DNA of 64,000 nucleotides from Nostoc sp. MG11 (GCF_014904695.1 NZ_JACXXN010000002.1:124001-188000), one strand, 5' to 3'; shown: positions 9,685 to 19,150, counted from the stretch's first letter. Notes: generated from the letters alone by a model not told the origin. Made by a program: numbers and translations.

Positions 9685-11685
9685 TTAAAGAAATTCAGGT
9701 TCAACTTCCCACCACTTTTGAGTAAAAGGTTGCCGACGGGTATTAGTCCCACAATGAATTTCCCCTCCTCCTAGAAAATATGGTTCCCAATCATCGATAA
9801 AATGGCAAACTAAACCTAAAGGTTCTAAAACCCCTTTAACATAAGCTTCAAATTGGCACTGGTTATCAATCTTAGGGCCAAAAGGCTTAGGGATACCAAG
9901 ATGCTGCTTCAGAACGATCATGTTAACCATATTAGGAGAAAAAGTTTCTGCTCGCCCATCCCTATCAACTTCAAACAAAGCAGGTAGTTCGATAATATCT
10001 TCTTCGTTTAAGTCTAATTCTTGTTTTAAAATCTCTCGATTCCAATTAATGTATTCTTGAAATCGATGATTATGGTCAGTTAATTTTTCATCATTAAGAA
10101 TATCTGACACACTAATATCAGCTCGTCTATTAGAAAATCGTTTTCCCTGCCGTAATAATACTTGAGCATGACCTTGTTCTCGTAAACGTTTGAGAATGTT
10201 ATAAAATTGGTCAGGACTAGCTAAAAGTAGCTTAAATCCTTTAGATGTGGGAGTAGGGACGAAAGTCATAAACTCATCAATATGTCCCACACTCAGCCAA
10301 TCAGAAAAGATTTCAAAAGGTGCTTGAATTTTTTGCGCGTAAAGAAAATCTCGTAAGACTTTTAACATTCGACGCGGCTCAGAGATAATTTCTTTGCGAG
10401 TTCCTCCAAAGATTAGACGACCAAAGGGATAATGAACGCCTTTGACGGTTACTGGAGGAGAAACTTCTAAATTACCAAAAGAGTCTAACTTTGTAGCTGA
10501 ATAGCGGCTTTTGCGGGTTACATAACCAAAGTCAATGCCTAAAAGTTTACGTTTGGGGAAGTCAATTAATCCGCGATCGCGGGGAGAATCAAACACCACG
10601 TACATCAAATGTCCTGGAGCTTGAGTATAACCAATCTCAATCTCGTCTTGCATCCAACGGTCATTCTGATGAAATTCAAAAGGAATAATATCTAGCTGCG
10701 CGTTAGCTTTTCCAACAACTTTTCTTAGTTCCTCAATAAATTCCTTGTTAACTCCATTTAATAAACGAGAAACAAAGACTGTTATCGGCGATAAAGTATT
10801 AGGAGTCATAATCCAAGGCGCGACTCTGAAAATAACTCGATCACTGTATAGAGTTTTTTCATCTTTTACGAGGCTTAAAGTAATCTCAACCATGCCATCA
10901 AAGTCAAAATCAGGATAACTTAATCCCTCAATAGCTAAGATAATATCTCGGTCGGTATCCCTAATTTTTGCTCTTGTCCTTCCTGGGCCAATTAACTCAT
11001 AACCATCTCTATCTAATTCATCATATATACGAATCCTTTTGGCTGTGTCTTTGTTAACTGACAAGTAAAATTCATATCCAAAAGGTAAATCTCTTAAACC
11101 AGCTTTACGAACAATCATAAAGCTAAAATCTTTGAGATCGAGCAGACCTTTGATTAAGCTTTCTTTACCATCATGTTGCTCATCGGAATAAACAATGTCG
11201 CGATCGCTATTGACTAATAAGATTGCACCATGACCATTAATCCCCCACTGCCAATCAGCTTTATGGGGATTATCTTCTTCAATAGCTCCATCCCGATCTG
11301 CATCAATATCTAGACAAACCCGAACAACAGTCAACTTCAGTTGTACTTGGCTTAGCTGACGACCATCATCATCTTGAAAGCTTATTTGTAAAGAACGATC
11401 TTTGATCTGATCGCTAAAAGTCTTTGACAAGAGATTAATTTCTGGGAATTGTTCCAGAGAAAGAGGAGTTTGTGTAGAAATCATTTGGTCGGGACTAGTA
11501 AAAAGTTCAACTTCTCCACTAGTGTTTAAAATCACAACTTTACTTTGGGAAGGAGCTAGGTCTTTTAAAGAGATTGGCGCTGGATGACCGACAACTAGAA
11601 CATCTTCATAGTTTCGACTTCTTTCTTTTGAAACTAAACGACGCTCATCAAACATTTCAACTTCTAATAACTTTCTCATAACCAT
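9685..11685 (-). CDS. Peptidylarginine deiminase (cyanobacterial PAD)
   Basis: This enzyme hydrolyses peptidyl-arginine to peptidyl-citrulline and ammonia, normally in a calcium-dependent way. At 666 residues it matches vertebrate PADs in length, and all catalytic residues are visible: Asp347 in NDRWMQDEIEIGY, His468 and Asp470 in SDWLSVGHIDEF, and the nucleophile Cys645 in GGGEIHCGTNTRR. The middle domain also matches, with ADRDGAIEEDNPHKADWQWG and ILLVNSDRD, where acidic clusters bind calcium in animal enzymes. Three-domain PADs are known in some cyanobacteria and have been proposed as the source of animal PADI genes by horizontal transfer. No signal peptide is seen, so it is probably cytoplasmic. 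Downstream on the same strand is the IDGxRP repeat gene, a candidate substrate. The start ATG is at 11685; Met3 is an alternative. Confidence 0.95.
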   Translation of the reverse strand: MVMRKLLEVEMFDERRLVSKERSRNYEDVLVVGHPAPISLKDLAPSQSKVVILNTSGEVELFTSPDQMISTQTPLSLEQFPEINLLSKTFSDQIKDRSLQISFQDDDGRQLSQVQLKLTVVRVCLDIDADRDGAIEEDNPHKADWQWGINGHGAILLVNSDRDIVYSDEQHDGKESLIKGLLDLKDFSFMIVRKAGLRDLPFGYEFYLSVNKDTAKRIRIYDELDRDGYELIGPGRTRAKIRDTDRDIILAIEGLSYPDFDFDGMVEITLSLVKDEKTLYSDRVIFRVAPWIMTPNTLSPITVFVSRLLNGVNKEFIEELRKVVGKANAQLDIIPFEFHQNDRWMQDEIEIGYTQAPGHLMYVVFDSPRDRGLIDFPKRKLLGIDFGYVTRKSRYSATKLDSFGNLEVSPPVTVKGVHYPFGRLIFGGTRKEIISEPRRMLKVLRDFLYAQKIQAPFEIFSDWLSVGHIDEFMTFVPTPTSKGFKLLLASPDQFYNILKRLREQGHAQVLLRQGKRFSNRRADISVSDILNDEKLTDHNHRFQEYINWNREILKQELDLNEEDIIELPALFEVDRDGRAETFSPNMVNMIVLKQHLGIPKPFGPKIDNQCQFEAYVKGVLEPLGLVCHFIDDWEPYFLGGGEIHCGTNTRRQPFTQKWWEVEPEFL

Positions 11686-11855
11686 AATGATGATTTAAGT
11701 TAATCTATTTTTACTATCTCGTTTATCCTATACCTATTATTAAAATTTGATAATTATCTGATTAATAAACTTTTCTAATACCTAAACGCACTTTGTACCC
11801 TTCTCAGAAGTGCTAATTTTACTGGAATTATGAAAATATTGACATAGAGAGATAG

Positions 11856-12021
11856 TAGACCTCTTGTAAAAGTCCAAAAATTATGAGTGTCATTCTGACC
11901 AGAACGTAGTGGAGGGTACTCCTACGGAGAAGCAAGCTACGCCTTGGTTCCGCAGGAAAGAATCTCCGAGATGTTTCGCTCCGCTCAACATGACAATTTA
12001 GGCATTTATGCAAGAGGTCTA
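11856..12021. mobile_element. MITE-like element, copy A
   Basis: A 166-bp non-coding element is bounded by terminal inverted repeats starting TAGACCTCTTG on both sides. Its interior ends (GTGTCATTCTGACCAGAACG and TTTCGCTCCGCTCAACATGA) match, inverted, those of the element at 52920-53046. The middle carries a CTACGGAGAAGCAAGCTACG-type palindromic insert that the other copy lacks. It has no transposase, so it would need one in trans. TA at the termini hints at a TA-targeting (IS630/mariner-like) transposase. Confidence 0.75.
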
Positions 12022-12183
12022 GTTACGATCTCTGCAATTCCCAGTTTGGTGGAAGTTAACGCTGAAACATCGAAGTCTGGCGCTTTACGCTCATGTATCG
12101 TTTGAATTTACGCTTAGATAGTTTTTAGAATATTTGTGCAAAAGATTTAATGAGACTAAACTAAAATACCGTATTGCCATAAT

Positions 12184-12306
12184 TAAACTTCTTGCAAAAA
12201 TTGAAATAAGACGAAAATAAACACAGATGAACACAGATAAATATCGGTGTTCATCTGTGTTTATCTGTGGTTCGACTTAATAAATCTCGACTTATGCAAG
12301 AGGTCT
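12184..12306. mobile_element. MITE-like element C with an internal hairpin
   Basis: The right end GCAAGAGGTCTA matches the terminal repeat of copies A and B, and the left end AAACTTCTTGCAAAAA is a degenerate partner. Inside, ACACAGATGAACAC at 12221-12234 pairs perfectly with GTGTTCATCTGTGT at 12247-12260. It appears to be a relative sharing termini but not the interior. Confidence 0.5.
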
Positions 12307-12408
12307 ATTGCTCATAATAGTCATTGGTTACTACTAGCTAAATCCTAAGCTTCAAGTGACAGTATTCATTTTTAATCTAATAGTTTCTAAATTATCTGCA
12401 AGTTTTGC

Positions 12409-12882
12409 TTACGGAAAATCAGGAGCTTTCTGCAGGCGTAATAATGTATTATAAATCTGTCGTTTTAAGTTATTGTTATTTTGTGCTTCCATAGTAATTT
12501 TGTTAAAACGATCAATGCTCAAACCATTATCTTCAACTATTTTTTGGGAGCGCGTACAGTAATTCACTGCAATATCTTGAGCCTTCCTGGGAAGACCATT
12601 TATGCTATTACCATCATTACAAACAATTTGGGGAATTTCTCCACTACCAATAAGTTTTTTAATTTCTTCAAAAGCGTGTTGACGAGCTGGCTCCATTGCT
12701 AATACGGCTTGAGCGTAGCTATTAATTTCAGTATTGTTAACTGCTGTTTGAGCGTAAGCTTTTGAATTTAATGACAAAGTGCTGTAAATCACACTCGTAG
12801 TGGTTATTAAGCCCAAAAGCAAAGATTGAGAAACAGTAGAGGCGTAACGGTGAGGTAGCGCTGCAAAGAAAAGTTTGAGCAT
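12409..12882 (-). CDS. DUF4168 exported protein
   Basis: This is a secreted protein of unknown function with a C-terminal DUF4168-type domain: YAQAVLAMEPARQHAF near the start of the mature part and SIDRFNKITMEAQNN near the end. From the ATG at 12882 the protein begins MLKLFFAALPHRYAS, followed by a hydrophobic core and a cleavage-like SKAYAQT site, which makes a good signal peptide. The frame stays open upstream to 12993, but the extra 37 residues include a HIP1-containing repeat segment and would bury the signal peptide, so I prefer 12882. It probably acts in the periplasm or outer envelope. Confidence 0.8.
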   Translation of the reverse strand: MLKLFFAALPHRYASTVSQSLLLGLITTTSVIYSTLSLNSKAYAQTAVNNTEINSYAQAVLAMEPARQHAFEEIKKLIGSGEIPQIVCNDGNSINGLPRKAQDIAVNYCTRSQKIVEDNGLSIDRFNKITMEAQNNNNLKRQIYNTLLRLQKAPDFP

Positions 12883-13101
12883 CGGCTTGAGGCGCAGCGA
12901 TCGCTCAGCGGGAGCGAGTTCTTGAGCGTTAGGGCTAATCGTCAGATATCGCTTTCGGCTGGGTAGAAAAAAGAAAGAGAAAATGTTATTCATCTGGTGT
13001 ACACGCTGAACTGCAATAGGGATATGATAATGACTTTGAATTATTTGAGGAGTGGTAAGTTCCGGGTAACATTCAATCCATCAGACTTTATATATTTATT
13101 G

Positions 13102-14091
13102 TCAACTTCCTCGACATATTTGACACAGTTCGATTACTTTATTTTGAAGTACTGTCATTTCTGAAGCTCCCTGCTTTAGACTTATTTCTAACTCTAGTAG
13201 TAGGGGTAAGCAGGAGACTAACTGCTCTACAGATAGGAACTTGATTTCTTGCTGTAAGAAGTAAATACGTTTGGGATTACCTATATCAACAGCTGAGGCG
13301 ATCGCTTGTTGGTTCCGTTCACCACTTTCTATCATGATCTTGACCCATAGCCAGGTGCGAAATTGACCAATCAGTGTTGCAACTATCCGTAACCCAGGCT
13401 CAGAAGCATTGATGAGATCTGCCAATGTTCCCAGAGCTTTAGCTGTATCTCCTGTTCTGATTGCTGCTGCTAATTGTAGGCTATTTTGGGTAGTATTTCT
13501 GACTAACTGTGTAATGGTGGCTACGTCTAAAGGCTTATTGCTACCTTCGACATATAACCGTAATTTCTCTATCTCATTGTAGAGAAGTCGTGTATCGTTA
13601 CCTACAGACTCGGCCAATAATTGGGCAGTCTTGGGAGTCAGTTTCACGCCCACAGCAAGAGCCGCTTGATTTACAGATTGCACTAATAATTCTGTTTTCC
13701 AGGGTGGTATGAGCGGAAATTCTCGAAACTCAGTTGCAAATTGTTTCAATAATTTCGTGGATTTAAGGCGTTCATCTGGTTTGCTGCGGCTGGTGAGCAA
13801 TAAAAATGAGTTTTCGGGGATTAATGGCAGTGTTCTTACTAATTCTGCTAACACATTGTCTGGACAGTGCTGGCAAAGAGTATTATTTATCAACCACACC
13901 AAGCGCCCACCAGCGCCAAAAGCTGGTGTCATTACTTGATTTAACCCTTGAATCGCAGCATCAGCTTGATCTGGGGGAAATGAAGTGTAATTAAAACTTG
14001 TCCATAGGGGATCGAGGACGCGATCGCGCAAAAGAGCAACCGCTTTTTCTATGGCAAAATCGTCTTCACCCCAGTAAACACAAATTGGCAC
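13102..14091 (-). CDS. holA: DNA polymerase III subunit delta
   Basis: This is the clamp-loader delta subunit, which opens the beta sliding clamp during replication. The N-terminus VPICVYWGEDDFAIEKAV and the later PENSFLLLTSRSKPDERLKS and LAESVGNDTRLLYNEIEKL segments fit the bacterial HolA family, as does the C-terminal helical collar region. I place the start at GTG 14091 because an ideal GGAGG lies seven bases upstream and the homologous core begins there. The longer open frame to 14172 adds only a proline-rich leader encoded by a purine-rich repeat and is probably not translated. At 329 residues the length is normal. Confidence 0.9.
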   Translation of the reverse strand: MPICVYWGEDDFAIEKAVALLRDRVLDPLWTSFNYTSFPPDQADAAIQGLNQVMTPAFGAGGRLVWLINNTLCQHCPDNVLAELVRTLPLIPENSFLLLTSRSKPDERLKSTKLLKQFATEFREFPLIPPWKTELLVQSVNQAALAVGVKLTPKTAQLLAESVGNDTRLLYNEIEKLRLYVEGSNKPLDVATITQLVRNTTQNSLQLAAAIRTGDTAKALGTLADLINASEPGLRIVATLIGQFRTWLWVKIMIESGERNQQAIASAVDIGNPKRIYFLQQEIKFLSVEQLVSCLPLLLELEISLKQGASEMTVLQNKVIELCQICRGS

Positions 14092-14316
14092 AGACAAACC
14101 TCCGGGAAAATAAAGTGAGATAGGAGAGTGAGGGAGTGGAGGCTGTAGGGGAGCAGGGGGAAGTTGCAGCAAGTCTTTCCCCTCTCCTGTACCTCCTCTT
14201 CATCTCCCACTATCAGCTTGCATCACACCAAAAAAGCTAAATACTTTTGAGATCAATCTGTTAATTTGGGTAATTTTCCCTAAAATCTATCAAGTTACAG
14301 CGAGAGGCTAAGAAGA

Positions 14317-15105
14317 TTGGACGACAACTATCAAACTTACTTAAATCGGGTAGCAAGAATGACGCTGCCAGAAGCCTACAGATCCCAAGTCCAGCATATC
14401 CAGGAATCTTCTAAATTTCAGCCGCATTCCGGGGCGAGAATTGCAGCACCTTTTCCTGGCTATACGCTAATTACCCCATCTGCGGATGAAGAATCACAAA
14501 ACTCCGCTTTCTATGCCAAGTTACAAGCTTATCAGCAGGAACTTTTGCAGTTACCTGTAAACAGTGATTTGATCATCCCTGTACCTCCTGCTAGCTTTCA
14601 TCTGACTTTGGCGGACTTGATTTGGGACAGTGCTTATCGTGACGCTCATGAAAAAAATCCTGAATTTGAACAACAGTTACGCTCTTGCTGTGTTGAAATC
14701 TTTCAGCAATATCAACAATCCATGACACGCGAGACTAATCCAATTTACTGGCAAGTGTTGGGATTGATAGTCATGCCCAGAGCTGTAGGTGTCTGTTTAG
14801 TACCCCAGGATGAACGTTGCTACGAGCAAATTATTCAATTTCGCCGCACAATCTATCAAAATCCGAAGTTAATTGCTTTGGGTATTGAACAGCATTATCA
14901 CTTCACAGCCCATGTTACATTAGGCTATTTTGGTGAAATTTCGCCAGATTTAGACCGTACAAACCTCAGTACAATGCTTTCTGGATTAAATCAGCAATGG
15001 CTGTTAAATTCCCCAGAATTTTTGATTCACCGAGTGGAACTGCGGAAATTTGACAATATGATGCACTATCATCGTGAACCAGATTGGCCGAGTTTAGATT
15101 TTTGA
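14317..15105 (+). CDS. DUF1868 protein, 2H phosphoesterase-like
   Basis: This 262-residue protein fits the DUF1868 family and looks like a member of the 2H phosphoesterase/RNA-ligase-like fold. Two H-x-T motifs, FHLTLADL near residue 92 and HVTLGYF near residue 199, would form the paired-histidine active site. The natural substrate is not known. The start appears to be a TTG at 14317; the first in-frame ATG is at codon 14 (MTLPEAYR). It diverges from holA and is followed by a strong terminator hairpin at 15154. Confidence 0.8.
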   Translation: MDDNYQTYLNRVARMTLPEAYRSQVQHIQESSKFQPHSGARIAAPFPGYTLITPSADEESQNSAFYAKLQAYQQELLQLPVNSDLIIPVPPASFHLTLADLIWDSAYRDAHEKNPEFEQQLRSCCVEIFQQYQQSMTRETNPIYWQVLGLIVMPRAVGVCLVPQDERCYEQIIQFRRTIYQNPKLIALGIEQHYHFTAHVTLGYFGEISPDLDRTNLSTMLSGLNQQWLLNSPEFLIHRVELRKFDNMMHYHREPDWPSLDF

Positions 15106-15153
15106 ATTTAGACGTACATCAGCTAGATTTTGGTTTGGGAATGGAAAATTAGT

Positions 15154-15187
15154 AATAGGTAATATTTTTTAGTATTACCTATTTTTT
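15154..15187 (+). terminator. Intrinsic terminator
   Basis: AATAGGTAATA at 15154-15164 pairs perfectly with TATTACCTATT at 15173-15183, and a run of T follows. It lies 49 bases after the DUF1868 stop codon and would end that transcript; because the carbonic anhydrase gene converges from the right it may serve both directions. Confidence 0.85.
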
Positions 15188-15232
15188 ATGAGACTAATAC
15201 CAATTAAAAAAACAATGTGACAGATAGACCAT

Positions 15233-15261
15233 GTAGAGACGTTGCATTGCAACGTCTCTAC
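15233..15261. repeat. Palindromic GTAGAGACGTT element
   Basis: A perfect 14-bp inverted repeat (GTAGAGACGTTGCA, one T, then its reverse complement). It is a variant of the elements at 22261, 22558 and 60927, which have TACA in place of TGCA. It lies between two convergent genes. Confidence 0.85.
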
Positions 15262-15315
15262 CAAAGGATTTGTTGCAATCATTTATTGAATCGGTCTAAT
15301 TAGGTAGACAATATA

Positions 15316-16053
15316 TTAAGAAATAACAGTTACTTTACCAGTTTCAATATCGTAACAAGCACCAACAATTTTGAGTTTGCCTTCACTAATAAATTTTGCC
15401 AAAATTGTTGAGCTTTCCTGTAATTTTTCAGCCTGATATTGAATATTGGCTATAACGGCATCCTGAATTGTATCACCCGTTGTTAACTTTGCTCTTGCTA
15501 AAGATGGTTTGATGCCCTCAGTAATTAAACCGATTCTGCCAGGAAGTGGCTCGCTTTTGATGGCTTCTGCCACTGCACCACATTGTCTATGACCCAGAAT
15601 CATAATCAATTGAGAACCTAATACTGATGTAGAATATTCCAAACTACCTATAATAGTGTCACTAACGACATTACCAGCGACTCGCACGACAAATAAATCT
15701 CCAAGCCCCCGATCAAAAATAATTTCCGCTGGTACTCTGGAATCTGCACAGCCCAAAATAGAAGCAAAAGGATACTGAGCTTTTGCAACTAATTGCAAAC
15801 GTTCCAGCGATTGGTCGGGATATTGACGTTTTTGATGTACGAATCTTTGATTACCATCCAGTAAGCGTTTGATAGCTTCGTTAGGATTGACTGGATTGGA
15901 ATTGTCTGGATGAATATCAGCAATAGCAGCTTGCTCTTTACTCCAAATACTAGGGCCAAAAGCAGTAACAGCAATGCTCAGTACACTTGCCAATTTCAAA
16001 AAATCTCGACGTCCTACAAATCCATTAATTCGACTCATCAGTCTACCTGACAA
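15316..16053 (-). CDS. Beta-class carbonic anhydrase with Tat signal
   Basis: This enzyme interconverts CO2 and bicarbonate. The beta-class zinc ligands are all visible: Cys102 and Asp104 in GCADSRV, and His155 and Cys158 in GHRQCGA. The N-terminus carries a twin-arginine motif (GRRDFLKLAS, Arg15-Arg16) and a hydrophobic stretch, so it is predicted to be folded in the cytoplasm and exported by Tat to the periplasm or thylakoid lumen. It resembles the periplasmic beta-CA type known in other cyanobacteria (EcaB-like). The start could be Met1 or Met6. It is transcribed alone. Confidence 0.92.
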   Translation of the reverse strand: MSGRLMSRINGFVGRRDFLKLASVLSIAVTAFGPSIWSKEQAAIADIHPDNSNPVNPNEAIKRLLDGNQRFVHQKRQYPDQSLERLQLVAKAQYPFASILGCADSRVPAEIIFDRGLGDLFVVRVAGNVVSDTIIGSLEYSTSVLGSQLIMILGHRQCGAVAEAIKSEPLPGRIGLITEGIKPSLARAKLTTGDTIQDAVIANIQYQAEKLQESSTILAKFISEGKLKIVGACYDIETGKVTVIS

Positions 16054-16171
16054 CAGCTTTGTCGTTGTTAGGAAGATATCAGATACTTTCTAGATGCAAG
16101 AGTACCCTCTTACACGGTTTAAGAGTAATTTAATCTTCAGTTGTTATTTATAAGTCGTATCAAATGTGGTT

Positions 16172-17800
16172 TTATTTATGATATGGCTTGTCAAATTCCA
16201 CTTTGCCATACTCCAATTTAACTATTCGGTCTGCTAGATGAAAATAGCGATCGTCGTGGCTAATCGCTAATACTGTTTTACCTCGCTCCCGTAGTTCTGG
16301 TAGTAGCTGAGTGTAGAATATTTCTTTGAATACTGGGTCTTGGTCAGCTGCCCATTCGTCAAACAAATAAATTGGTCGGTCTTCTAAGTACGCTGTGAGC
16401 AGAGCTAATCGTTTACGCTGTCCTTGAGAAAGAGCAGTAGTAGAAAATTGCCCATTTTCCACTTTCACCTTATGGTCTAGTTGGAGTTGCTTGAGGTAGT
16501 TTTTTGCTTGAGTATCCAAGTTTGAATTTTCTAAACCTAAAAGTTCTTCAAATAAATAGAAATCAGAAAATACTACTGAAAAATGCTGGCGATACCACTC
16601 TCGGTTATCTTGGTTAATTAGTTCTCTATCGAACCAAATTTCACCGTCTTCTGGGATATAAAGTCCGGCTATCAGTTTAGCTAGGCTGGATTTTCCACTG
16701 CCATTACCACCGACGATAAACACTAATTCTTGAGGATATAATGTTAGGTCGATGGGGCCGAGGATAAAGTTACTGTCTTCTTTATCTGTCCGGTAAGTGT
16801 GGGTAATACCTTTGAGTTGTAAGCTGTGCCAGTCAGATTTAAAAGTAGGTGGAACCGTCGATACTTCAGCCCGACTAGCTAGAGATAAACCGAGCGATTC
16901 TATCTTTTGTAAAGCAACGTTGGCTTTGCCAAGCTGGGGAAGATTGGTGACGATGTTGTCCATCGGCAACATTAAGTAGGTAAAGGTGAGGATATAACCA
17001 GAGAGGGTTTGAGGACTGATGGTTAGTAAGTAAGGCAGTGCAAACAGTAAAAAACCCATTGCGAAAAAAAACAGGAGTTTACCCCAGCTAGTAGTTGTAG
17101 CAAACAGTGTCAAACCATCAACATTGTGACGACGAAATTTAGTAGCCGTTGATTGTAAATGTTTTGTCAAAAAAACTTGACGGCGTTGATAGTTGAGCTT
17201 GAGTTCCTTGACTCCTTCGGTGATGGTACGAAAATGTTTAAATAGTACGTCTTGATCCTCACGGGCGAGGGCGAGTAATTTTCCTCCTCTATTCAATAAC
17301 CACTGGCAGCTACCTATTCCCACAACTATCAGACTGACAACTATTAGAAATACTAACCAGGATAACCAGGTTATATACAGCAGGCAGCCTAAGACCATTG
17401 CTAGGTCAATACATAAGAAAGGAATCACATACACAGCATTCGCCACAGCCTGTACATCTTCTGTTAGGGTTGCTAACAGTCGAGGATTGCCTAGCTGTTC
17501 TAAATGACTTAACTCTGAAGCTAGAATCTGGCGACCTAAGCGCATCCGTAGTTGCAAGATGGCATTTTGGGATAGGCGAATCAGCATCACTTGCGAAATA
17601 ATACTGGTAATGAGTGCCACTATTACCAGCCCCACAAAACCCCAAGCTATGGATGTGAGGGGCGAAGTGCTGCTGCGAGTCGCAGCACTGCTGATTAAGG
17701 CTATTAGTCCAGCACTACTGCCACCACTCAAGAAGCCAGTGACGATCGCGATCGCCACCATCCCCCAAGAAGATCGCAGAAGAAAGTACATTAGATTCAT
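16172..17800 (-). CDS. Cyclic-peptide-type ABC exporter (fused membrane and ATPase domains)
   Basis: This 542-residue half transporter has an N-terminal six-helix membrane domain (residues 1-300) and a C-terminal ATPase domain. Walker A is GGNGSGKSSLAK near residue 361, the signature is LSQGQRKRLAL near 457, Walker B is IYLFDEWAAD near 480 and the H-loop ISHDDRYF lies near 518. The arrangement and short ATPase domain match the PvdE/SyrD/YojI cyclic-peptide transporter family, which exports siderophore precursors or peptides. No nonribosomal or RiPP biosynthetic gene lies next to it, so its cargo is unknown. It diverges from hpnI, with G-rich GGGGACT repeats in the gap. Confidence 0.88.
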   Translation of the reverse strand: MNLMYFLLRSSWGMVAIAIVTGFLSGGSSAGLIALISSAATRSSTSPLTSIAWGFVGLVIVALITSIISQVMLIRLSQNAILQLRMRLGRQILASELSHLEQLGNPRLLATLTEDVQAVANAVYVIPFLCIDLAMVLGCLLYITWLSWLVFLIVVSLIVVGIGSCQWLLNRGGKLLALAREDQDVLFKHFRTITEGVKELKLNYQRRQVFLTKHLQSTATKFRRHNVDGLTLFATTTSWGKLLFFFAMGFLLFALPYLLTISPQTLSGYILTFTYLMLPMDNIVTNLPQLGKANVALQKIESLGLSLASRAEVSTVPPTFKSDWHSLQLKGITHTYRTDKEDSNFILGPIDLTLYPQELVFIVGGNGSGKSSLAKLIAGLYIPEDGEIWFDRELINQDNREWYRQHFSVVFSDFYLFEELLGLENSNLDTQAKNYLKQLQLDHKVKVENGQFSTTALSQGQRKRLALLTAYLEDRPIYLFDEWAADQDPVFKEIFYTQLLPELRERGKTVLAISHDDRYFHLADRIVKLEYGKVEFDKPYHK

Positions 17801-17888
17801 GACGATTTATTAGAGATTGGGGACTGGGGACTGGGGAAATGGGGAATGGGAAGATTTACTTCAAAGTGTTAATAATTCATAAATTTAC

Positions 17889-19040
17889 ATGGCAATTATT
17901 AGTGTCTTGCTGTTAATTCTTTGTTTATCATCTGTCTTGTTTTACTGCTATGGGATTTATGCAGCGATCGCTTTCTTGAATTACCCCCATCCCATTACTC
18001 CTAAATTCCATCCGGCTGTTACCATTCTCAAACCAATTTGTGGAGTTGATAGCGATGCTTACGAAAACCTCGCCTCATTTTGTCAACAAGATTATCTAGA
18101 GTACCAGATTATCTTTGCTGTGCGCGATCGCCAAGACCCTGGTATAGAAGTTGTCGAAAAAATTATCCAGCAGTTTCCAGATACGGATATTCATTTGGTA
18201 GTGAGCGATCGCATCATTGGCGCAAACTTGAAAGTCAGTAATCTGGCGAATGCTGTCACCGTCGCTAAACATGAAATTCTACTCATAGCCGATAGTGACA
18301 TTCGTGTCGGGAAAGACTATTTGCAACGAGTTGTCCAGCCGTTGAAAGATGAAAGCGTTGGTGTTATCACCTGTCTGTATCGTTCCTTAGCACAAGGATG
18401 GGTAACAACTTTAGAGGCGTTGGGGACTGCCACTGATTTTCATGCAGGTGTTTTAGTCAGTAATCAACTAGAAGGGATAAAATTTGCTTTCGGTTCCACT
18501 ATTGTAATTCGTAAACAAGTGCTGGAATTGATTGGCGGATTTGGAGCGATCGCTGATTATTTGGCGGATGACTTTCAACTGGGCTATCTACCAGCCAAAG
18601 ATGGTTACAAGGTTGTGTTATCTGACTATGTAGTTGACCATGTTTTAGCAACTAGTACCTTAGTTGATGCCATCCAGCGTCAAATTCGTTGGGCGCGTTG
18701 TATTCGCGTTTCTCGCCCTTGGGGTTATCTGGGATTGCTGTTTACCTACGGTATAGTTACTAGTTTATTGTTGTTAATTACTACTAGAGGTTCAGTAGTC
18801 GGTTGGGCTGGGTTAACGATCACTTGGATGATGCGGTTGGTAATGGGCTGGGTTGTTGGGGTGAAAGTTCTCAATGATTCAGTTGCCAAAAAGTTCTTGT
18901 GGATCATTCCTTGGCGCGATTTAATACATTTTGCTATATGGTGCTATGGCTTTGTGGGCAGCACAATCGAGTGGCGGGGACAGCGACTAAAGTTGATCAA
19001 AGGCGGTAAGTTAGTAGTGATCGAGGAAGCAGAGGGGTAG
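17889..19040 (+). CDS. hpnI: Hopanoid glycosyltransferase HpnI-like (GT2/GT21)
   Basis: HpnI adds N-acetylglucosamine to bacteriohopanetetrol. This 383-residue protein has an N-terminal membrane helix, a GT-A core and two or more C-terminal membrane helices, like ceramide glucosyltransferases. The D1, D2, D3 and (Q/R)xxRW signatures are visible as ILKPICGVD, IADSDIRV, LADDFQLGY and QIRWARC. It is the first of several hopanoid genes over the next 14 kb, which supports HpnI over a ceramide enzyme. Its usual deacetylase partner HpnK and the radical SAM HpnJ are not in the window. Confidence 0.85.
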   Translation: MAIISVLLLILCLSSVLFYCYGIYAAIAFLNYPHPITPKFHPAVTILKPICGVDSDAYENLASFCQQDYLEYQIIFAVRDRQDPGIEVVEKIIQQFPDTDIHLVVSDRIIGANLKVSNLANAVTVAKHEILLIADSDIRVGKDYLQRVVQPLKDESVGVITCLYRSLAQGWVTTLEALGTATDFHAGVLVSNQLEGIKFAFGSTIVIRKQVLELIGGFGAIADYLADDFQLGYLPAKDGYKVVLSDYVVDHVLATSTLVDAIQRQIRWARCIRVSRPWGYLGLLFTYGIVTSLLLLITTRGSVVGWAGLTITWMMRLVMGWVVGVKVLNDSVAKKFLWIIPWRDLIHFAIWCYGFVGSTIEWRGQRLKLIKGGKLVVIEEAEG

Positions 19041-19059
19041 GAGAACACGGGAAAATTAG

Positions 19060-19150
19060 AACTGGATGAATCCACCTCGGAACTCCATTAACGAGTCTTT
19101 GAACTCCGTTAACGAGTATCAAAGCCTCATTAACAAGCATAAAAACTCTG
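19060..19150. repeat. Dispersed repeat (GATGAATCCACC family), copy 1
   Basis: Copies of an (A)ACTCC(A/G)TTAACGAGT-type unit follow hpnI. The block starts AGAACTGGATGAATCCACCT and ends TAAAAACTCTGCCCCT, matching a longer version at 30606-30726 after hpnH. The rest of the 330-base gap to the next gene is short GACTCTT heptamer repeats and AT-rich sequence that probably contains the promoter of the carotenoid-protein gene. Confidence 0.7.

Noticed and set aside
11828-12013. 61-residue minus-strand frame
   Set aside because: It lies almost wholly within the MITE copy A and repeats its palindromic inserts.
13102-14172. Long form of the delta subunit starting at 14172
   Set aside because: The extra N-terminus is a proline-rich translation of a purine-rich repeat, while GTG 14091 has an ideal GGAGG and begins the conserved core.
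16172-17800. Part of a siderophore or peptide biosynthetic cluster
   Set aside because: The transporter is of the cyclic-peptide type, but no NRPS, RiPP or modification gene is adjacent.
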